64,000 nucleotides of DNA from Actinomadura macra NBRC 14102. Lineage in GTDB: Bacteria; Actinomycetota; Actinomycetes; Streptosporangiales; Streptosporangiaceae. Positions 16,608 through 24,858 of this stretch are shown piece by piece. The stretch is taken from contig NZ_BCQT01000020.1 of the NCBI RefSeq assembly GCF_001552215.1, forward strand, positions 1 to 64,000, in the 5' to 3' direction. Position 1 is the first letter of the stretch. Each line of letters opens with the position of its first letter. Below the pieces are notes generated by a model. It was not told the DNA's origin and did no database searches. It saw only the letters and a program-made list of their open reading frames with translations. The translations under genes were made by a program, and so were the position numbers.

Positions 16608-19057
16608 TTCTTCCTGCCACGAACCAGAACGGTGACCGTGATAGCTGTCGCGGCTCCGAGCGCGACCATGGCTGCGAGCGCGACCGTGACCCGGCGTGCA
16701 CGGCGTGCACGGCGTGCCGCCCGTCCCTCGGCCGTTGCCCGGTTCACGGCCGTCGCCTGGCCGGCGGGTACATCAGCGGGACGGCCTTCCCGGGGCGGCG
16801 GAGCCGGGAGCGCGGGCGCATGCGGCATCAGGTCGTCCGGGCGCACCGGCAGGCGGGTCACCGCGGCCGGCTCGCCGAGCGCGGCGGAGACGGCGTTCGC
16901 GACGCTCCCGCCGACGCCCATGATCCCGGCCTCCCCCACCCCCTTGACGCCGAGCGGGTTTCCGACGGTGCCGGGCAGTTCCAGGAGGACCACGTCGACC
17001 CGGGGTGCCTCCCACGCCGTCGGCGGCAGGAAGTCCATGAACGTCGTGCTCTGCGGCTGGCCCTGCGCGTCATAGGTGAGCTCCTGGAGCAGGGCGCCGC
17101 CCAGCCCGTGCACCGCGGCCCCGACCAGCTGGCCTCGGGCCGACTCGGGGTGCAGGACCCGGCCGCAGTCGTAGGCCACGCCGAGGCGTTCGACGATCAC
17201 TCCCAACGTCCGCGGGTCGACCCGCACGACGGCCAGGTGGGCACCGAACCCGTACGTCGGGCTGTCGCCGGCGTGCCTGCCGACCACGGTGCGCCGGCCA
17301 AGGGCGTGCCAGTCCGGCGGGTCATCCGGGTGGACGCCGGGGCTCGCGCGCCGCGCCTCGGCCAGGAGCGCGCTCGCCGCGTCATGGACGGCGCTGCCCA
17401 CGAAGATCGCGCCTCGGGAGGCGAACGTGCCGTTGCCGCCGTCGAAGTCCACGGTCTGATTGGTCCGCGTCTCGATCCGGCTTTCGGGGACCTGGAGCAC
17501 CGAGGCCGCGACGCGCGCCATCATCGACGCGAGCCCTTGGCCGATCTCCGACGATGTCGTGTGGACGGTGAAGCGTCCGGCCCCGTCGTGGTCCATCCGC
17601 ACTGTCTCTTCGCGACCCAGCCCAGAATGGTCGAGGAAGAAGGCGACCCCGAGGCCCACGGCCTCCCCGCCTGCGCGTCTCCGTTCCACGTCCGTCCGGA
17701 GGCGGTCGTACCCCATCCGCTCCAGCAGTGCCGCCACGACACGGTGGTAGTCGCCGCTGTCGTACACGGTGGGGTGCATGGCCGGGCCGAAGTCCTGCGC
17801 GTAGGGGAGTTCGTCGGCGCGGATGAGGTTGCGCAGCCGCAGCTCCACGGGGTCGATCCCCATCTTCGCGGCGAGCAGGTCGATGAGGCGCTCGCGGGCG
17901 AACGTGGTGTCGAACGTGGACGGCCCCCGCATCGTGCCCACCGGCGTCTTGTTGGTCGCCACGCCATGGCTTGTGATGTGCAGCGCCGGCCAGCGGTACG
18001 GGCCGGGCAGCGATTCCGCGGCGATCTCGACCACCCGGCCGCCGATCGGGCGCGCGTAGCCGCCCATGTCGAGCCTCGCCAGGGCTTTCATGCCGAGGAA
18101 GCGGCCCTCCGCGTCGGCCGCGATGGTGATCTGGTGAGTCTGCCCGCGGGAGTGATTGATCGCCACCAGGTGCTCGTTGCGATCCTCGATCCACTTCACC
18201 GGGCGCCGGCAGACCGATGCCGCCCAGGGCACCAGGAAGTCCTCCGGATACACCTCACCGCGGCTGCCGAACATGCCTCCGACATCGACGTGATGGCACA
18301 CCACGTCGCCCGGTGCGAGCTGGAACCAGTCGGCGACCGTGCGACGGGTGAAGCGCAGGAACTTGGTCGGCCCCCAGAGATGCAGCGTCCGGCCGTCGTC
18401 CGCCCACTCGGCGACCAGCCCCCGCGTCTCCAGCGGGAGGCCGGTGTCCCGCCCGGTCTCGAACGTCGCGGTGACGACGTGTGCGGCGGCGTCGAACGCC
18501 CGGGCGGTGTCCCCGGTCGCCGCGTGGAAGGTGCACATCCGGTCGCCCGCCTGCGGCCAGATCGGGCCTTGCCGGTCGGCGTCCAGATCGGTCCACACCG
18601 GGAGAGGGACGAGGTCCACATCGACGAGTTCCGCGGCGTCCTCCGCGGCGCGCTGTGTCGTCGCCACGACGACCGCCACCGGCTCGCCGACATAGCGCAC
18701 CCGCTCCGCGGCCAGTACCGGTTGCAGGTACCGATCCAGGTCGGGGCGGCTCATGATCCGCAGCGGGATCCGGTGTGGACGCGGAAGGTCCGCCGCCGTC
18801 AGCACCTGGATGACGCCCGCCGACCGGCGTGCCGCCTCGGTGCGCACGCTGGTGATCGTTGCGTGCGCGAGCGCGCTGCGGACCACCCGCAGCCACACCT
18901 GGTTCTCCCGCACGACGTCGCCGACGAAGGTGCCGGTGCCGGTCGTGAGCCTGACGTCCTCGCGCCGCGCCCATCCGCCGGCCGGGCCGGGGAGGCCGGC
19001 GTCGGAGGGCGGCGCGGTTCGGGAGGTGGAGTCGACCGAAGGCGAAGGCACGATCAC
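16604..19057 (-). CDS. Molybdenum hydroxylase large subunit with C-terminal membrane tail (CoxL-like)
   Basis: 817 residues, slightly longer than the usual 760-800. Xanthine-dehydrogenase-type domains: ald_Xan_dh_C1 at about 30-145, then the molybdopterin-binding region with GGMFGSRGE, the GTMRGPS loop, SSEIGQG and the catalytic-Glu motif GVKGVGEAG. The CO-dehydrogenase active-site loop AYxCSFR is absent, so this hydroxylates some other, probably heteroaromatic or carbonyl, substrate. After about residue 745 comes a linker, an Arg-rich stretch, a membrane segment (VTVALAAMVALGAATAITVTV) and the end RGRKK. GTG 19057 follows AAGGAGGG. Heads the operon down to 13543. Confidence 0.9.
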   Translation of the reverse strand: MIVPSPSVDSTSRTAPPSDAGLPGPAGGWARREDVRLTTGTGTFVGDVVRENQVWLRVVRSALAHATITSVRTEAARRSAGVIQVLTAADLPRPHRIPLRIMSRPDLDRYLQPVLAAERVRYVGEPVAVVVATTQRAAEDAAELVDVDLVPLPVWTDLDADRQGPIWPQAGDRMCTFHAATGDTARAFDAAAHVVTATFETGRDTGLPLETRGLVAEWADDGRTLHLWGPTKFLRFTRRTVADWFQLAPGDVVCHHVDVGGMFGSRGEVYPEDFLVPWAASVCRRPVKWIEDRNEHLVAINHSRGQTHQITIAADAEGRFLGMKALARLDMGGYARPIGGRVVEIAAESLPGPYRWPALHITSHGVATNKTPVGTMRGPSTFDTTFARERLIDLLAAKMGIDPVELRLRNLIRADELPYAQDFGPAMHPTVYDSGDYHRVVAALLERMGYDRLRTDVERRRAGGEAVGLGVAFFLDHSGLGREETVRMDHDGAGRFTVHTTSSEIGQGLASMMARVAASVLQVPESRIETRTNQTVDFDGGNGTFASRGAIFVGSAVHDAASALLAEARRASPGVHPDDPPDWHALGRRTVVGRHAGDSPTYGFGAHLAVVRVDPRTLGVIVERLGVAYDCGRVLHPESARGQLVGAAVHGLGGALLQELTYDAQGQPQSTTFMDFLPPTAWEAPRVDVVLLELPGTVGNPLGVKGVGEAGIMGVGGSVANAVSAALGEPAAVTRLPVRPDDLMPHAPALPAPPPREGRPADVPAGQATAVNRATAEGRAARRARRARRVTVALAAMVALGAATAITVTVLVRGRKK

Positions 19058-19103
19058 GCCGGAATGCCCTCCTTCCTCATCGGTGGAGAAACGGTCGCTT
19101 GAT

Positions 19104-19134
19104 GCTATACCAAGTCTATTGGAAGGTATACCTT
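19104..19134. promoter_or_regulatory. Operator sites C and D between divergent island transcripts
   Basis: Site C GCTATACCAA (19104-19113) and site D AAGGTATACCTT (19123-19134, a perfect 12-bp palindrome), 19 bases centre to centre. They lie between the coxL-like operon (leftward) and the 19212 gene (rightward), so one regulator can control both. Confidence 0.75.
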
Positions 19135-19211
19135 ATATCATTACGTCACGTACGACCGGGACAGCGTCTTGCCGGTGGGCGATCACCGGGCAGCGAGGGA
19201 GGCCGCCGATC

Positions 19212-20057
19212 ATGGGCGATGCCACGACGGAGCGCGCTTCCGCCGCCCGGCGCGACGAGGTCCGGGCGGCCTTCGTCCGGGAGCGGGGATTCTGGGCGCC
19301 GGCGTTCGAGCCGATCCTGCGGGTGGACCCCGACTACCTCGCGGCGTACGTCGAGTTCTCCTCGGGGGCCTGGCGGCGCGGCTCGCTCGAACCGCACGTC
19401 AAGGAGCTCATGTACATCGCGGTGGACGCCGCCGTGACCCATCTGCACGGGGGCGGGACGGCGGCGCACATCCGGCACGCGCTGCGGCGCGGAGCGACGC
19501 CCAACGAGATCGTCTCCGTCCTGGAGCTGGTCAGTCTGCTGGGCCTACAGAGTCTGGAGGTCGGCATCCCGGCGCTACTCGCCGCCTGCGGGGAGTCCCC
19601 GCCCCGGTGCCCGTCCCCGTCCCGGTGCCCGTCGTCGTCCCCGGCGACCGGTTCGGCCGGCGAAGACGCCTGGCTTGACGGGCTCGCCTCGCTTGACCCG
19701 GCGGGTGGCGAGGCCGCCAGGCGATGGCGGGATTCGGTTCGTGCCCGGAGCCCGCTCGCGCCCAAGGTCATCGAGCTGGTGGGGGTGGCGGTGAACGCCT
19801 CGACGACTCACCTGAACGCGGCCGCGACGGCCCGGCACCTCCGCGCGGCGCTCGCCGCGGGCGCCACCGCGGGGGAGGTCGCCGAGGTGCTCGAAATAGC
19901 GTCCGTCCTCGGCATCCATACCGCGACGATGGCGATGCCGATGCTGCTGGCGGAGGTCGGTGCGGACGGGCCCGGCGGCGAGCCGGCCCGCGCCGTCAAC
20001 GAGTCCGACCGGCCGCGGGCCCGGTCGGACTCGGCTGATCCTTCGGAGCCCGGTTGA
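19212..20057 (+). CDS. Two-domain carboxymuconolactone decarboxylase-like protein
   Basis: 281 residues with two AhpD/CMD-type helical domains: domain one at about 25-120 (HVKELMYIAVDAAVTHLHGGGTAAHIRHAL) and domain two at about 180-260 (KVIELVGVAVNASTTHLNAAATARHL). The two His motifs are kept but the AhpD CxxC is not present. A Pro/Ser/Arg/Cys linker encoded by short CCGTCCCCGTCC-like repeats (about 19603-19640) joins them. ATG 19212 has GAGGGAGG upstream. Known roles: decarboxylation of gamma-carboxymuconolactone, or peroxidatic reduction. Confidence 0.78.
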   Translation: MGDATTERASAARRDEVRAAFVRERGFWAPAFEPILRVDPDYLAAYVEFSSGAWRRGSLEPHVKELMYIAVDAAVTHLHGGGTAAHIRHALRRGATPNEIVSVLELVSLLGLQSLEVGIPALLAACGESPPRCPSPSRCPSSSPATGSAGEDAWLDGLASLDPAGGEAARRWRDSVRARSPLAPKVIELVGVAVNASTTHLNAAATARHLRAALAAGATAGEVAEVLEIASVLGIHTATMAMPMLLAEVGADGPGGEPARAVNESDRPRARSDSADPSEPG

Positions 20058-20062
20058 GGCCT

Positions 20063-20704
20063 TCAGCCATTCTCGACGGGAGCGCTGCCCATGATGTGTT
20101 CATAGGTCAGGTCACTGGCGAGTTGCTTGTCATGCTTCGCCAGCGCGTCGATGAGCCTGTCGTGCTGTTCGACCGACTCCCGCCTGGACCGCTTCACCCT
20201 CGGCCCGTTCGGCATCGCCTGCCACAGCAGCCCCATCATGGACATGAGCACGGGCGATTGGGCCGCCTCATAGATGGTGAAGTGGAACTCCCGGTTGAGG
20301 GCGGCGTACGCGGGATCGTCCTCAGCGAGGCGCCGGATCTCCTCGTTGATCCGGCGTAGCTGGGCAATGGTGTCATCCGAGATGGCCGTGGCGGCGAGCT
20401 TCGCCCCGAGCGGTTCCAGGGCCGCCCTTATCTGGAAGTTGTCCTCAAGCGGGCTTCCCCGCGAGCCCGCCACGGTGGCGCCCCGATGGGGGTCGTTGTT
20501 GACCAGTCCCTCTGATTCCAACCGGCGGAGTGCCTCCCGCACGGGCGTCTGGCTGAAACCGAATCGCTGCGCCAGGTCGCGTTGCCGGAGCGGCTCATCC
20601 GCCTTGAATTCGCCACTGATGATGAGCTCGCGGAGAACCGCGCAGACAATGTCGCTTTTCGATGAGTACTGCATTTGAGCGATACCATCGAGCCCGCTCT
20701 TCAT
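20063..20704 (-). CDS. GntR-family regulator, FCD (FadR-like) subgroup; likely island regulator
   Basis: 213 residues. Winged helix at about residues 12-75 (LRQRDLAQRFGFSQTPVREALRRLESEGLV), then the all-helical FCD effector domain, whose metal-binding pattern appears as EFHFTIYEAA and later HDRLIDAL. FCD regulators usually repress catabolic genes and respond to an organic acid. ATG 20704 is preceded by GAGGGG; a second ATG lies at 20674. An operator-like sequence 41 bases upstream (20745-20758) suggests autoregulation, and the same motif precedes all the island operons. Confidence 0.9.
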   Translation of the reverse strand: MKSGLDGIAQMQYSSKSDIVCAVLRELIISGEFKADEPLRQRDLAQRFGFSQTPVREALRRLESEGLVNNDPHRGATVAGSRGSPLEDNFQIRAALEPLGAKLAATAISDDTIAQLRRINEEIRRLAEDDPAYAALNREFHFTIYEAAQSPVLMSMMGLLWQAMPNGPRVKRSRRESVEQHDRLIDALAKHDKQLASDLTYEHIMGSAPVENG

Positions 20705-20744
20705 CCACGCACCCCTCTCATGACAGGCTTCAACCCACAGGACG

Positions 20745-20758
20745 CATTGTATATCATG
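20745..20758 (-). promoter_or_regulatory. Operator site E upstream of the gntR gene
   Basis: CATTGTATATCATG, an imperfect version of the GATGGTATACCATC palindrome at 26144. It lies just upstream of the regulator gene start at 20704. Confidence 0.6.
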
Positions 20759-20867
20759 TTGCGCTGTGCGGCACACGCACGTCCTGGCCTGGGAGAAGGA
20801 TGCCGGTGACGCCGTGAACCGAGGTCCGCGCGGGGAGCGCCGGCGAGGCGGGCGGGCGGCTCTCTGA

Positions 20868-21755
20868 TCACGGAGCGCCGGTGAGCGATGACGTCTGCGA
20901 GCGCGGATCCCGGCGGCCCCAGCCGCCGGAACCGACGCCGAGGACGAACCGCTCGACCAGGTGGTTGAAGGCCGCCGGTTCCTCAAGGTTGGAGACGTGG
21001 CCGGTCCGGGGAAGGATGGCGATTCCCGTCCGGGGCATGGTCCGTTTCAGCATCAGCGCCGCGTCGAGGACGCCGTCGTCCTCGTCGCCGGCGATCACGA
21101 GTACCGGTCTCGCGCATTCCTTGAGCTCGTCCGACATGGCGAAGAGCAAGGGCCGGGTGATCTGCACATTGCGCATGGTCAGGGCGGCCCCGGTGGGATC
21201 GTGTTCACGCAGGATCTGGACGTGCTCGGAATGGCCCCTCGGGTCCTTGTTCTGGAACTGGACCCGCGCGGGCCCCACTCCGTACCATTCCGCCACCCCT
21301 TCGGGTCCGTCCTCGTCGAACGCGCGTGCGATCACCTCTGATTCCGTCCGGAAACGCGGATTCTGAACCGGGTGCGCCCCGTATCCGCACCCGGCCACCA
21401 CCGCACCGATGACCCTGTCGGGATGCCGGAGGGCGCAGTGCAGGGCGGCGAATCCGCCCATCGAATTCCCGACCACATACGCCTTCGCGGCGCCGATGGC
21501 ATCCAGCACGGCCACGATGTCGTCGGCGGCCCGCAGTTGCCCGTAGGCGGTGGGATCGACCGGGACGGAGGAGGGCGGGTAGCCCCTCGCGGCAAAGGTC
21601 ACGCACCGGAACCAGCGAGCGAAATGCCGGAGTTGTGGTTCCCAGGACCGATGATCGCCGGCGAACTCGTGCACGAAGATGATCACAGTGCCGGTTGCGG
21701 CGCCGGCCTCCTCGAAATACAGCGACTGGCCGTCATCGGTTGCCGCGTGGGGCAT
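20868..21755 (-). CDS. Alpha/beta hydrolase
   Basis: 295 residues. Nucleophile elbow GNSMGG near residue 97, oxyanion region VHEFAGDHRSW near 30, acid in AGDEDDG and catalytic His in TGHVSNLEEP near 258. Resembles ring-fission hydrolases and enol-lactonases. It starts 20 bases after the SDR stop and is presumably co-transcribed from the operator at 22592. Substrate unknown. Confidence 0.85.
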   Translation of the reverse strand: MPHAATDDGQSLYFEEAGAATGTVIIFVHEFAGDHRSWEPQLRHFARWFRCVTFAARGYPPSSVPVDPTAYGQLRAADDIVAVLDAIGAAKAYVVGNSMGGFAALHCALRHPDRVIGAVVAGCGYGAHPVQNPRFRTESEVIARAFDEDGPEGVAEWYGVGPARVQFQNKDPRGHSEHVQILREHDPTGAALTMRNVQITRPLLFAMSDELKECARPVLVIAGDEDDGVLDAALMLKRTMPRTGIAILPRTGHVSNLEEPAAFNHLVERFVLGVGSGGWGRRDPRSQTSSLTGAP

Positions 21756-21775
21756 CGCGCACCTCCTGGATTCGG

Positions 21776-22576
21776 TCAGCGTTCCATCAGGGCCTTGCGC
21801 TGTGCGCCATCGATGGGAATGTGCGCGCCGTGGACACTGGCCGCCAGATCGGAGGCGAGGAAGGCGACGAGTGCAGCCACCTCTTTCGGGTGGGTGATGC
21901 GGCCGAAAGGTATGGACGCCTCGGTCCGGCGGCGGGCCTCGGACTGGTCGACGCCCATGTCCCGGGCGAACGCCTTCTCAAGGGTGTCCCAGCGGTCGGT
22001 GTCGACCGGCCCCGGGTTGACGGTGTTCACCCGGATGCCCTTCGGCCCGTACTGGTCGGCGATCGAGGAGGCGAAGTTGAGGTCGGCGGCGTTCGCCGCG
22101 CCCGCCGTCATCTCCCAGAAGCTCGGCTTGAGCCCGTCATTGCCGACCACTAGGACGATCGACCCGCCGCCGGCGCCGACCATGTGCGGGACGACCGCGC
22201 GCACCGTGCGCACGTAGCCCAGGAACTTGAGGTTCAGGCTCTGCGACCACTGGTCCTCGGTGAGGTCCTCAAGGAGCCCGCCGGGGGAGCTGCCGGCGCA
22301 GGTGACCAGGATGTCGATCTTGCCGAATCGGGCCAGGGTGTCGCGTACGCAGCGCTCCACGTCCGCTGCCACGCCCATGTCGCCGGCCTGGGGGAGGATC
22401 CGCTGCCCGGTCGCGGCCTCGATCTCGGCCGCCGCTCTTGCCAGCGGGTCCGCGCTCCGCGCGGTGATGGCGACATCCACACCCTCGTGGGCCAGGGCTT
22501 CCGCCACGGCCCGGCCGATGCCCTTGCTCGCACCGGTGACCAGGGCCGTCCTGCCCCGCAGTGAAAGATCCACCAT
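21776..22576 (-). CDS. Short-chain dehydrogenase/reductase-like protein lacking the usual Tyr and Lys
   Basis: 266 residues. The cofactor motif TGASKGIG (residues 14-21), the NNAG counterpart (TCAGSS) and the C-terminal IPIDGA are intact. In place of the catalytic YxxxK the sequence reads M-T-A-G-A-A-N-A-A-D-L-N-F, so aligned with Y-G-A-S-K-A-A-L-L-N-F the Tyr and Lys are replaced by Ala and Asn. It may not be a classical ketoreductase, or may use other residues. ATG 22576 follows GAGGAGG. A truncated second copy of its promoter and residues about 29-50 lies at 5490-5659. Confidence 0.85.
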   Translation of the reverse strand: MVDLSLRGRTALVTGASKGIGRAVAEALAHEGVDVAITARSADPLARAAAEIEAATGQRILPQAGDMGVAADVERCVRDTLARFGKIDILVTCAGSSPGGLLEDLTEDQWSQSLNLKFLGYVRTVRAVVPHMVGAGGGSIVLVVGNDGLKPSFWEMTAGAANAADLNFASSIADQYGPKGIRVNTVNPGPVDTDRWDTLEKAFARDMGVDQSEARRRTEASIPFGRITHPKEVAALVAFLASDLAASVHGAHIPIDGAQRKALMER

Positions 22577-22577
22577 G

Positions 22578-22628
22578 CCTCCTCGATAAGATTTGGTATA
22601 TCAAAACGCGGCGGGGGTGTTCTGTCAA
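22578..22628 (-). promoter_or_regulatory. Promoter and operator site F for the SDR/hydrolase transcript
   Basis: TTTGGTATATCAAA (22592-22605 on the + strand) is the operator, and a TTGACA hexamer lies at 22628-22623 reading leftwards. Bases 22578-22605 are identical over 28 positions to 5490-5517. Confidence 0.7.
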
Positions 22629-22644
22629 CCAGCGGGCGCCCCGG

Positions 22645-23397
22645 TCAGGGCGCCCGGCCCTCCCAGGCCACCTGGCCCTGCCAAGACTCCCCGTTGCGCC
22701 GCTGCTCGTCGTACAGCCACTCCAGCAGACCAGGCCGGGTGATCGCCTTGATCCTGGCCAGCGCGCTCGGGTCCGCGGCGCTCAAGGTGCCGATAAGCTC
22801 GCTGAGCAGCCGCTCACCGTCGGACGCGACCGACCGCGCCAGGCCGATCCGCACCGCCTCCTCGGCCTCGATCCACGGCGAGGTCATCGTCAGCTCGAGG
22901 GCGGTCCCCCGTCCCACCAGGGCGGGCAGCGCCCACGCGCCCACCGCGAGACCGTGCGCGGGACCGACCCACCGGAACCGGGCGCGCCCGGTGATGACGC
23001 GGATGTCGGCCGCCGTGGCCAGCTGCGCCCCGCCACCGACCGCCGCGCCGTCCACCAGGGTGAGCACGGGCCCGGGGCGCCGCACGATGACCGCGTAGAG
23101 CCGGTAGAGCGAATCGCTCAGCGCGGCTCGCTCGGCGTCCGGAATGGTGAGATCGGCACCGGCGCAGTACACACCCTCGGTCGAGCTGCACACCGCCGCG
23201 ATGCGCTCCGGCTCCCGTTCCAGTGCCGCCGTCAACGCCGCCACCACGGCGCCGTCGAGCGCGTTCCGGCGCTCGGCTCCGTGCAGCTCGATACGCAGCT
23301 CGCCGTGGCGCCCGTCCCGTGTCACCAGCTCGGTCGAGGCTTCGTTCAGCCCGGACACCCCGGCCAGATCGTCGGATTCCAGCGGTTCGTCGGACAT
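22645..23397 (-). CDS. Enoyl-CoA hydratase/isomerase family protein
   Basis: 250 residues of the crotonase fold. The oxyanion-hole segments are YCAGADL (near residue 77) and GAAVGGGAQLA (near 118). The catalytic Glu positions of classical enoyl-CoA hydratase are not obvious: the second reads RFRWVGPAHGLAVG, so hydration cannot be assumed and isomerase or ring-opening activity is possible. It follows the amidase by 6 bases in a CaiB-amidase-crotonase transcript read from 26.1 kb. Confidence 0.83.
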   Translation of the reverse strand: MSDEPLESDDLAGVSGLNEASTELVTRDGRHGELRIELHGAERRNALDGAVVAALTAALEREPERIAAVCSSTEGVYCAGADLTIPDAERAALSDSLYRLYAVIVRRPGPVLTLVDGAAVGGGAQLATAADIRVITGRARFRWVGPAHGLAVGAWALPALVGRGTALELTMTSPWIEAEEAVRIGLARSVASDGERLLSELIGTLSAADPSALARIKAITRPGLLEWLYDEQRRNGESWQGQVAWEGRAP

Positions 23398-23403
23398 GTG
23401 GTC

Positions 23404-24831
23404 TCACCCTTCGTGGCGTACGACTTGATCAAGAAACCGGCCCACCCGCAGGCAGACGTCCTCCCGGCCGGGGCGCGCGATGATCTGGATCGAGGTGCCC
23501 AGCCCTCCGCGGTCCGCGGGGACGACCAGGGCGGGCAGGCCCACCGCGCTGGCCAGGGCGGTGTAGCGGGTCAGCGCGGCATCCACGTGTTCTCGCCGGT
23601 CCCTCAGCGGCACGGTCCACGTGCCGCGCGGTACGGCCTCGCAGGGCGTCCCCGGCGTCACCAGTGCGTCCAACCGGGAGCGGGCGAACAGCACCGCCAC
23701 GTCGGAGCGCAGACGCCGGCGGGCCAGCGCCAGCATCTCCTCGTGCACCAGGCCGTGGCCGAGGACGAGAAGTGCCCGCGCCGCGGGCCCGAAGTCCAGC
23801 GGGTCGGCGAGCACGCGCGCGGCGTGCAACTCGGAGCTTTCCCGCAGCATGGTCAGCAGGGAGACGCCGGCCCCGGCCCGGAACGCCGTACCGTCCACCG
23901 GGACGCATTCCGCACCGCCTTGGCGCAGATCGCCTAGCGCGGCCCGGTAGTGAATCCCGACGACCGTGGTCAAGGGACCGGGCGGGTCCAGGACGCCGAG
24001 CCGCAGGTCCCGCACGTCTTCGCGCACGGGGGCCACCGGACGGCCCTCCAACATCTCCTGAACCGCTGACAGCACGCGCACAGTGAGGGCGATCGGCCCG
24101 ACCACGTCCTGGCTGGGCGCCAGCGGTGTGACCCCGCGCATGGGAACACCACCGGTGGTCGGCCGCAGGCCCACCACCGCGCACAGAGCGGCCGGAATCC
24201 TGATCGACCCGCCGGTGTCGGTGGCCAGGCCGGCAACCGCCGCCCGCGCGGCGACGGCCGCCGCCGAGCCGCCCGAGGAGCCTCCCGTGATGAAACCCGG
24301 CCGGACCGGGTTGTCGATAGGGGACGTGGTGACCCCCCAGGCCCACTCGTGGGTGGCGGCCTTGCCGACACACCACGCGCCCCGGTCGGCGAGCCGTTGC
24401 CAGGAGGCCGCGGCGACGTCGGGGATCCGGCCGCGGCCGGTGCGAGATCCGTTCACGGTGGGCAGCCCGGCGACGTCGATGACATCCTTGACCGCGACAC
24501 CGACCGCCTCCAGCGGCCCACCGCGCCGCCTGGCGGGCTCCGGCCCGGTGACCAGCCAGCCCGCGGCTCGTGCGTGCGCGACCCGGCGATCCTCATCGCC
24601 GTCCCCGGCGGTCGTCGGCATGGGCGCCGGTCGCGACTCGCGCGATTGAGGGACGAAGTCGGTGGCGGCGCCGGTACGCCGGGCCAGGCCCTCGACGACC
24701 TGCAAGCCGCGGTCGGCCCAGCCCAGGTAGGTGCGCCGGACCGCGGTCTCCACGGGATCGTCGCGCACCAGCGGGGTGAGCCGGTCACGCATGGCCGAGA
24801 CCGCCACCGGGCGCGTCCACCACCCGCACAT
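23404..24831 (-). CDS. Amidase-signature family hydrolase
   Basis: 475 residues. The Ser-cisSer-Lys triad is visible: Lys in VAVKDVIDVAG, cis-Ser in GGSSGGSAAA and nucleophile Ser in DTGGSIRIPA. Hydrolyses an amide C-N bond, so a nitrogen-containing substrate or intermediate may pass through this island. The start at 24831 lacks a clear ribosome binding site; ATG 24792 is an alternative giving a protein starting MRDRLTPLV. Some residues before 100 form a helical extension. Confidence 0.87.
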   Translation of the reverse strand: MCGWWTRPVAVSAMRDRLTPLVRDDPVETAVRRTYLGWADRGLQVVEGLARRTGAATDFVPQSRESRPAPMPTTAGDGDEDRRVAHARAAGWLVTGPEPARRRGGPLEAVGVAVKDVIDVAGLPTVNGSRTGRGRIPDVAAASWQRLADRGAWCVGKAATHEWAWGVTTSPIDNPVRPGFITGGSSGGSAAAVAARAAVAGLATDTGGSIRIPAALCAVVGLRPTTGGVPMRGVTPLAPSQDVVGPIALTVRVLSAVQEMLEGRPVAPVREDVRDLRLGVLDPPGPLTTVVGIHYRAALGDLRQGGAECVPVDGTAFRAGAGVSLLTMLRESSELHAARVLADPLDFGPAARALLVLGHGLVHEEMLALARRRLRSDVAVLFARSRLDALVTPGTPCEAVPRGTWTVPLRDRREHVDAALTRYTALASAVGLPALVVPADRGGLGTSIQIIARPGREDVCLRVGRFLDQVVRHEG

Positions 24832-24858
24832 CCCGCGACAGGTCCGGCCGGATCGGCG

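Noticed and set aside
14722..16710. One very long minus-strand reading frame of 662 codons
   Set aside because: Only codons from 15609 on (the FAD subunit) are protein-like; the upstream part is the shadow of the amidohydrolase gene in another frame.
16604..19057. CO dehydrogenase (carbon monoxide oxidation) assignment for the CoxSML-like operon
   Set aside because: The large subunit lacks the AYxCSFR active-site loop required for form I CO dehydrogenase; the loop reads GTMRGPS.
16820..19102. 760-codon open frame on the plus strand opposite the coxL-like gene
   Set aside because: It mirrors the codon structure of the minus-strand gene, is rich in Arg/His/Gly without domains, and has no ribosome binding site. 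High GC makes such frames common.
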